Assembly: GCA_963920525.1 (NCBI GenBank)
Contig: OY986435.1
Coordinates: 103,522,615 to 103,586,614 of the forward strand
DNA length: 64,000 nt
DNA from: Dichetophora obliterata
Taxonomy: Eukaryota; Arthropoda; Insecta; Diptera; Sciomyzidae
Direction of reading: 5' to 3'
Part shown: positions 56,780 through 64,000 of the stretch, one piece after another
Position numbering within the stretch: the stretch's first letter is position 1
Layout: every line of letters starts with the position of its first letter
Made by a program: the position numbers and the translations under genes
The notes under the pieces: generated by a model
Told to the model about the DNA's origin: nothing
The model's input: only the letters and a program-made list of their open reading frames with translations
The model's database searches: none

Positions 56780-57845
56780 CGCTCTTGCTACGTCTCTATA
56801 AACAATGTTAATTCACTAACATTTACTGCGACGTCTGGGGTTCCACAAGGGAGTATTCTTAGGCTTTTATTTTTTATTTTATATAATAATGACATTTGCA
56901 AATGTTTTAAATATTCAAAATTTCTAGAGTATGCCGATGATCTCAAACTTTTTAAAGAAGTTTGTAGTTTGGCTGTTATAGGACCGCAATCTGATCTTGA
57001 TAATGTTTTTAGCTGGTGCACTATCAATGGTTTACCTTTAAACATACAAAAATGTTTTCATATGTCCTTCTTTAAGGTTTTGAATGTTTTCAGTTCAAGT
57101 TATTTTCTGGGTGAGCCACCTTTGAAAACTGTAAATACCATTCGTGATCTGGGAGTTATCTTTGACTCAAAGCTCTCGTTTATTGATCATCTTAATTTTG
57201 TTATTCCTAAAGCGTACTCTATGCTTGCGTTTATTCGCAGAAATAGTTCTGATTTTGAGGATCCTCATACTTTCAAATGTCTCTACAATGCATTTGTAAG
57301 ATCTAGATTAGAGTATGCAGCAATAATTTGAAACCCATATTCTCTACGCACTCTTCTCGCTTGGAAAGAATTAAACATTAAACATTAAATATAATGAAAA
57401 TTTGCATTACGCCCTGTATTTACATATTTTATGCCCTCATATAATGCTAGATGTATGTTATTGGGTCTTAAAACTCTTGAAACAAGAAGAAAAATAAGTG
57501 CTTTCATTTTCATATACGATATTATATCTGGTAATATTGATTGCCCGGCTCTTCTTGAACTAACTACTTTCAACGTTCCTTCAAGGCAGCTGCGATGTTT
57601 TAAACTATTTTATACTAAACCATCCAGGACTAATTATTAAAAAAATTAACCAATAATAAGGGCTTAATTTTATATAATGATTTATCTGTTAATAATTTAT
57701 TTGAATTTTGCGTTTTTAAAGATATATTTAAAAATTTTGTGAATAATTTATTCTTACTGTAGTTTTAAGTATCAATTTGACTGTTATTGTATAGTTATCT
57801 AGTCTGTAAGGAATTTATCCAAAGACTTAATAAAGTATAAAGGAA
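56780..57845 (+). pseudogene. 5'-truncated LINE: reverse transcriptase C-terminal half
   Basis: Starting abruptly in the palm: YVSINNVNSLTFTATSGVPQ (motif B), EYADDLKLF (catalytic Asp pair), FSWCTINGLPLNIQKC, and IRDLGVIFDSKLSF (thumb). Then LAFIRRNSSDFEDPHTFKCL and RSRLEYAAII before a stop at 57329-57331. The tail continues in another frame (LLGLKTLETRRKISAF) to a 3' end with AATAAAGTATAAAGG near 57840. It resembles the family at 2620-3830. The truncated 5' end is typical of target-primed insertion. Confidence 0.82.
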
Positions 57846-57849
57846 TGAT

Positions 57850-60120
57850 AATTTCAATAATCTTAATGGGAAAACTTTCTTCTGTTGGTTACAAAACAAT
57901 TCTCTTGATTATGTCAGAATTTGTGACATATTTCCGTCCTTTCCAAATGATGCTTCTTTTCTTGACCACTTCGTAGTTTCGATAAATCTAATAAACAGTA
58001 TAGATTTAAATTATCATGTTTCAAGTCTTTCATCCTTTTCAGACCATCTTCCACTTCTTTTCAAGCTCGATTTAAAAGATATAACTTTTATTTTAAATCA
58101 GCCGCGCTTTTACAATACGTTCAAAAACACCCATTGGGATAATTTTCGTGTTCAGTTGACCACCTTAGTCGAAGATAATTCTCCACATAGTAGTGTTAAC
58201 TTGGAAAATTCTGCAATTGACTCCTATATCATTCTACATTGTGTGAAAGAGTTGTCTGCATCCTCTAATTGCGGATTCTCAAACCAACAGAGCAAACAAA
58301 AAATTATAAAGTTTTTAACGATAGCCATTAATACAACTTCAGATTCTTTCTCTGAAAAGATTGAAGTTAAAAGAAGGTATTCCACATTTCTTCCAGATTT
58401 CATCAACAATTTATTTAAAATAAAAAAAATAGCTGGCAAAGAAGATTGAGGAAAATGTTAATTTCTGGCTTCAACAGGGCACCTCCAGAGTACAAACTTC
58501 TGAATAAACAAATTTATCTTTTAAAGATCATTATTAAAGAACAAGTGAAACTACAATGCCATGAGCTTGGTGAAAAGTTGAAATTAATTAAACATGACCC
58601 TGCAGCCTAAATTTTTTTAGTTTAATTAAAAAAAAAGGATTTTCTTTTGATAATGCTATTTTTACTGATGATATTGAGAAGGCTGAAATTTTTAGAAGCC
58701 ATTTTGAACATGTTTATGAAAAATCAGTCCCTTCTAGGTTAGATATTAGAGAAATAGAATCCCACATCAGTAATAAACTTAGCTCTTATCCGTCCACGAT
58801 TTACAACTTCAGTGAAGATTTTGATTATTCATCAATTTCAGATACTTCACATTTTATTAATTCTGACATTTTATGTTCATATATCCAGGGCTTTAATGCA
58901 AAAAAAAAAAATTAGCTGGACTTGATAACATTTCTAATTTTATTATTAAGAAATTGCCTCAAGAGGTCTTTAACTTTTTATTGTCATAATTGCATAACAA
59001 CAAGTATTTTCCTAGCTCCTGGAAAGTGTCAAAAATTATTCCAATTAAAAAAAAAAACTAAAATTTTTTGAAGTGAACAACTTTAGACCAATTTCTCTGT
59101 TGTCACATCTTGGCAAGCTTTTGGAACATGTTATTATGGGAAAAATGGATTTTGGAATAGATGCTCAGTATATTTCTGATTTTCACTTTGGCTTTAGAAA
59201 ACAGCATTCCACGGTGCATGCTCTGTTGAAATTTCAAAATGACTTGGTTCTGCGAGAACGACGATGCACTGTGGCTGTATCTCTGGATGTTGAAAAAAGC
59301 TTTTAACAAGGCTTATCATGATGGAATTGTGTATAAACTTATGCAGATTGGTTTTAATCCCCCTTTTATTAAAATACTGCATAATTTTCTCAATAATCGG
59401 AAGTTTTTATTTTAATATTAACAATGTTTCCTATGAATATGGTCTTGTTGGAAGCGGTGTTCCGCAAAGAGCTATATTGGCTCCCCATCTTTATAGTATT
59501 TTCGTTGATGATTTTCCGCATTTGTACAATGGTTCGACAGGCATACTTTACGCAGATGATTCACTTGCATATGCTCATGGAAACACTCCCTTGGAGGCTC
59601 TTAGTCTTGTTAAGGCTCATTTGGAAAAAATTAATACATATTATATTCATTGGAGTATTAAAATAAACGCAGCCAAATCGGAAGCCATATGTATAAGAAA
59701 TCCTTCTGGTAAATGTCATAGATACACTGTTCCGCAAAATAAAATTATTAACATTGTCTCTCAATAATACGAACATACCATTTAAAAATATAATGAAATA
59801 TTTAGGAATTTCTTTTTATAATCGTTTAAAATTTAATATACATACGAATATAGTTTAAAAAAAGGCTAGAAAGATTCTGGGTATTATTTCCAACCTTTTA
59901 AGAAATAAATATCTGCCAAAAAATACTAAATTTCTCATTTACAAAATTAGTATTCGTTCGGTAATTATGTATAGATTCCCGATTTGGTTTACAATTTCAC
60001 TAATAGGAGGTTTTCTAATATTTATGTTTATATGTGTTACAAACATAGTTTTGTAGAAAATGTTTTAATGCACTTCGTTTATGGTTCTCAAAAAGATCAT
60101 ATTCACCAGTTGGTATTATA
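57850..60120 (+). pseudogene. Jockey-type LINE: endonuclease end and reverse transcriptase
   Basis: Parts in order are the endonuclease end (SDHLPLLFKLDL near 58040), a long linker frame (58156-58449), NNFRPISLLSHLGKLLEHV, FHFGFRKQHSTVHALLKFQ, and motif A AVSLDVEKSF followed by a frameshift near 59306. Then come SGVPQRAILAPHLYSIFVDD, the catalytic ILYADDSLAYAH and WSIKINAAKSEAI. It decays after 59767, with ending motifs to about 60120. At least four frameshifts or stops. The YADD box and NxRPISLLS motif fit Jockey-type LINEs rather than the FADD family at 2620. Confidence 0.82.
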
Positions 60121-60334
60121 AATAAAAATTTAAATTTGGACACAGATATTACTTAAGTATCTGTGATACTAGTATCTAGCCCGGGTATTTATAGAGGCTA
60201 ATTAACTATTAATGTAATATATTAATTAAGTGTGTATATATGTATAAATGTAAATATTTTTTTCTTATATATTAGTTCTTAATCTTTTTGATAATTCATC
60301 AAAGTAATTTTTTATAATGCCATGAGCAAGCATT

Positions 60335-60672
60335 GTGGCGACCGCAGTCCAGTGGGTAGAGTGCATGGCCCCTTAGCTAAAGAACCGCGGTAGCCCGGGT
60401 TCAATTCCAGCTCAGACAGAAAGTTATTCAATTGAATTAATTTTTCTGTTCGGTCGTCACCACTCTGCAAACAATGGCAAACCTTAGAGAGTAAAAATTG
60501 CCATGTAAAGCTTCCTGAGAACATAAGCCGTTCGGAGTCGGCATAAAACACGTTGGTCCAGTTCTCGGTAATTTTTGATCAAACATTTAATAACATGTAC
60601 AACACAATTGATCAATAGAAGCTAGGTCAAAGTCCTTCCAAAGGCTGAAATGGCCAGTTTATTTTTTTTTAT
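60335..60672 (+). mobile_element. tRNA-derived SINE
   Basis: The element is 338 bases, the same family as 9327 and 19328, with A box CAGTCCAGTGGG and B box GGGTTCAATTCC. Imperfect target duplication: ATGAGCAAGCATT at 60322-60334 and ATGAGAAGCATT at 60673-60684. T-rich 3' end. Confidence 0.85.
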
Positions 60673-60684
60673 ATGAGAAGCATT

Positions 60685-61337
60685 TGTTATTTCTTTAATT
60701 AACTGATTAGTTGCTATTTGCACATTCTCATATTTATTGTAATATAATACTTATTGTAATAAAATAATAGATTGAAGTCCCTTAAACAATGTCGTTTTGA
60801 TAAATTTACGAATGATAAGCGATCCAAATATTTGTACAACACGATAAGAGACAACTATTGATGTAATATTTGCCAGAAATATCGATGACATTGCATCTAT
60901 ATTCAATTCAAATTTATTAATCATTAATCCTTGGCTTAAGTCTAATAAGATAATATATATTAAATATATTAAATTTAAAAATGTCTTAAAAATCAATAAA
61001 TAAAATTTAAAACATTATTAAAATTATTTATCTTAAAATCATAACGCAATTAAGGATGATTAATATCAATATGCTCTGTAGTTGTAAAAGAACTAGTATC
61101 GAGCATATATCCTCATACTAAAAATCAAAAAATATAAAGAAAGTTCATTGAGCCTCTTAGAAAAAAAAAGAAAAACCTAAAATTTTTACAATAACAAAAT
61201 TAAATTCATTAAATTTATAAAAAACAGTAAGTTATAAAAGTGACTTCTGATTAAAAGTTATATAAATAAATGATTAAAATTAATAATTAAGAATAATAAG
61301 TATACTTAAATATTATGGGAATATTTGTTTTTTTTTT
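60685..61337. other. Very AT-rich stretch, no feature
   Basis: No recognised element. An 81-codon frame on the minus strand (60751-60996) is hydrophobic but matches no family I know. Confidence 0.4.
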
Positions 61338-61560
61338 ATAATCAGCCCAATTCTAAATTATTTTTAAGGGGAATCGGAAAAGGGAGTTTTAATTTTTAAG
61401 ATAGCCGATAAAGATATCACATTTATTTTTTTTACACTCATGAATATTGACGGTTGATGAACAAATTGGCATTAAAAATTTTCAAAACGTTTTTATACTT
61501 TATCTTAAAAATAGAAACTCCCTTTTCCAATTAAGAGGGAAAAATCATTTAGGATTGGGG
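61338..61560. repeat. Hairpin element, copy 1
   Basis: Inverted ends ATCAGCCCAATTCTAAAT, then GGAAAAGGGAGTTT. Almost the whole length pairs with itself. Adjacent to a second member of the same family. Confidence 0.7.
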
Positions 61561-61790
61561 TAAATCAGCCCTATCGCGAATAATTTTTCAAGCAGATTCG
61601 GAAAAGGGTGTTTTCACTTTTAAGATAATGCTTAAGAACATTTTGAAAATTTTAAATGCAATTTGTTCATCTACGGTTGATAAACATATTTGCATTAAAA
61701 ATTTTTAAAATGTTCTTAAGCTTTATCTTAAGAGTGAAAACTTCCTTTTCCGAATCCGCGTGAAAAAGTATTCCCGATAGGGCTGATTAT
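61561..61790. repeat. Hairpin element, copy 2
   Basis: Ends ATCAGCCCTATCGCGAAT with inner TTCGGAAAAGGGTGTTTTC pairing to its inverse, and GCTTAAGAACATTTTG pairing to CAAAATGTTC-like sequence. It is better preserved than copy 1 and shares its end and inner motifs. Confidence 0.75.
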
Positions 61791-62505
61791 TTGAATATAG
61801 AAGTTGAAATATGAGAATAGAGGTATGACACAAAAAATTAAAAGAAAAGATAAATTAACATGTATAGAGTGATAATGGATGGTTATATTGGAAGTTTATA
61901 GTTATTACACTTGCGTACCATAAAGCATAATATTTATATCGCAGTAGATTAAGTTAAATAGCCAAGATTTTACATCTGTAAGGAAACGAGATTAAAATTA
62001 AGGCAAAATTGCCTTAAGTGATAAAACTGCCTTATAACAACCATCAAATATTTTTTTAATTGCAGTAGTGTGATCAAGCTAGCTCATTTTGGAGTAAAGT
62101 AAGAGTCCCAAATATTTAAAATAATTAACACATGAATTTTAATATACATTTGCTATTTTAGATATTAAAAACCAATAATTTCATTAATAAATGTCCATTA
62201 TAATAATTGAAAATATTTACAAAAATAGTTCAAAATGAATGTAAAATAATAATGCAAGGTAATAAAATTTACTGGTGGGAATATTATTTTTTTTAGTTAA
62301 CTTTATGGTATTAAAAATTTTTTAATTTAAAAATTCTTTAATTAAAAAACCATTAAATTATCAAACTTATGAAACTGCAAAAAGCTTCGGTTCTTTCGTG
62401 TGTCCAACGACGCATCTGTTTGTTTTTTATGATAATTTTGTTATTAAACAAAACGAAATTTGTGACGAAATGATATTTTTTTATCGTTTTTAGAAAAACG
62501 AAATA
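61791..62505. other. AT-rich non-coding stretch
   Basis: Nothing recognised. Confidence 0.4.
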
Positions 62506-63366
62506 CTGTGATGTGAAAAAAAATAGGGACACATGTATTTTTATACTTAAAGCTGTATGAGTTATATACAAAGTGCCCCAGATATAGCATTAATACCCTC
62601 GGGTGGCGATTCTCCTTGATTAGGAGAGTAAAAAATGCAAGGATGAGATTCACCCCTCCCTCCTTTGGGAGCTAGAGAGGAAAAACTTGGAAATATATGT
62701 CATTACATTTTACTCCATATTTAATGTATTTTATACCCGATTTCCACAGTTTGACTTGTTGAGAAGAAAATCAAACTGACATAAAGTTGTTTATAAAACA
62801 TTTTACACAAAGTCACACTAAATAAAGTTATAAGCAACTAAATTCTAAAAAAATTTTAAATTCAACTTTGATAATAAATATCTCAAATACTATTAAATAA
62901 ATGTTTTGATAATTTTTATAATGTAATTTTTTTTATGATAAAGTTTTCTATTGACTTGGTTTTTGGACTTGCCATAGTACTTGAGTACTCAATACAAACA
63001 TAACTACTTTTTCTTTTTAAATTGCCACTCATAAAACAGTTAGCTTTTAGTATGGTAAGATTAGAAAGCGGCTTTTGTATCATTGGTTGGAAATTCATGG
63101 AGTCTCTTTTTCAAGATGCTATTGACTTTTGAGATTAGTTAAGCGATAAATAAAATATAGATTAAGAAGTAATGACACATATTTTTAAGATTTTACTTGT
63201 TCCGAAGAGGGCTAGGTGTGATCTTTACCCATAAAGTTTTATACTCGCTTAATCAAGCAGAATCACCACCCGAGAGAATTAATGCTAAATCTGGGGCACC
63301 TTGTGTATAATTCATACAGCTTTAAATATAAAAATACAGGTTTACCTATTTCTTTGAACTTCACTG
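62506..63366. mobile_element. 861-base Tc1-like MITE
   Basis: Inverted ends of about 125 bases: the right end inverted starts CAGTGAAGTTCAAAGAAATA, the left is degraded (CTGTGATGTGAAAAAAAATA). Inside each lie GTGCCCCAGATWTAGCATTA and CTCGGGTGGYGATTCT. TA is at 62504-62505 and 63367-63368. No coding. Confidence 0.72.
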
Positions 63367-63530
63367 TAGTTCAGATAATTTATTTTCCTTGCTAAACGAA
63401 ACAAAATTTTTTTTTTATTTTTTTGTGCATGTCTGCTTAATACGATAATATATTAAATTGATTAAATACTAGAAAAGAATTATCTTCGACTGAGTCGAAG
63501 TTACAGTATCCTTACAGCCATATTAGTTGC

Positions 63531-64000
63531 ACATCGAAAGCCGGTGCATCGGGCATTGGACCCTCTAGTTCCTCGAACACTAGTGGTAATCGACGCGCAA
63601 ACGCGGGTTCCTCTAGTGGATCGGGGGCTTAGGTAATCCCAATGGTCAGTGCTAGGGCGTTCGATTATGAAAGGGATCCTCTTAAAGCAGGTTACGCAGA
63701 CCGCAAAAAGGCATCCCGAATTCTTCGACGTCTGGCCACTGACCCTATTAAGGAGGATCAGGTCACGAAGAGCGACATACAAAAAATTAAGGAGGATATT
63801 GAGTGGGCAAAAAAGGTCTTACCGGACTTCACGCTAGAGCCTCCCCGGCAAATTTCAGCCGCAAAAAGAAATCGATCTGTGGAGGAACCTACCCAGAACC
63901 CTATGGGCGGTCCATTGTGTAGGGGCAAGATCCTTCGCAGAGGTTGCTAAGAACAGCACAATTGTAGGGGTGATAGACCAGAACAGCGAGGATGGTAAGA
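63531..64000 (+). pseudogene. LINE ORF1 start (DUF4780-like), runs off the edge
   Basis: A GC-richer reading frame with a Ser/Gly-rich start (GASGIGPSSSSNTSGNRR), an in-frame TAG at 63630-63632, then the ATG at 63642. A charged helical stretch follows (KKASRILRRLATDPIKEDQ). After a frameshift around 63905-63932 comes ARSFAEVAKNSTIVGVIDQ. The last motif matches the start of the DUF4780 domain as I know it, found in gag-like proteins of insect LINEs. The window ends before the domain is complete. One stop and one frameshift make it a probable dead copy. Confidence 0.65.

Noticed and set aside
60751..60996. Hydrophobic 81-codon frame resembling a mitochondrial ND5 fragment
   Set aside because: Only loose hydrophobic similarity. 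Order and key residues do not line up, and no neighbouring mitochondrial gene is seen.

Overview
This window looks like transposon-rich, gene-poor DNA from a higher fly (Diptera). The reasons are the very AT-rich base composition, the mix of elements (Mos1-like mariner, several Tc1-like families, piggyBac, hAT-like, P-like and BEL/Pao elements, CR1/Jockey-type LINEs, and a LINE ORF1 that resembles the insect DUF4780 family), and a fly-sized 68-base intron in one small frame. I found no convincing host gene, rRNA, tRNA, CRISPR array or bacterial-style operon. The species cannot be named from sequence alone.

Layout. 1-6.37 kb: decayed LINE pieces (reverse transcriptase, a PHD-finger ORF1), an old SINE and short tandem repeats. 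6.37-24.26 kb: one giant inverted repeat of about 17.9 kb, with a 7.4-kb left arm, a 302-base loop and a 10.2-kb right arm. Its centre is a 1,025-base Tc1/pogo-like element with 360-base inverted ends. The right arm is longer because it has gained a mariner and a Tc1-like element, each at a clean TA site whose empty version survives in the left arm. The left arm alone has a 175-base tandem duplication. Removing these three changes makes the arms equal to within a few bases.

24.26-34.5 kb: a broken BEL/Pao integrase, a piggyBac-like MITE, two unassigned inverted-repeat elements, a LINE endonuclease, two nested P-like MITEs (the inner one with an 8-base target duplication), a second LINE and a dead Tc1-like transposase. 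34.5-37.9 kb: a 2-kb non-coding element with a 10-base target duplication, carrying the only apparently intact transposon gene in the window, a 345-residue mariner transposase.

38.3-47.0 kb: a stack of insertions inside insertions. A hAT-like element is split by a piggyBac. The piggyBac holds a Tc1-like MITE, which is split by a hAT-like 2.2-kb long-inverted-repeat element with a small spliced-looking frame. The piggyBac also holds another Tc1-like element, a dead mariner and a Harbinger-like MITE. 47-53.4 kb: more MITEs, including the uninterrupted relative of the split hAT-like element. 55-60.7 kb: a Tc1 remnant, LINE fragments and a SINE. 61.3-63.4 kb: hairpin elements and a Tc1-like MITE. 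63.5 kb to the end: the start of another LINE ORF1.

The genes do not form a pathway. They are selfish elements whose nesting order gives a relative history. The most notable structures are the giant palindrome, the CATGG-ended P-like MITEs and the 2.2-kb long-inverted-repeat element with its small spliced-looking frame. Positions and matches were worked out by eye, so boundaries may be off by a few bases.
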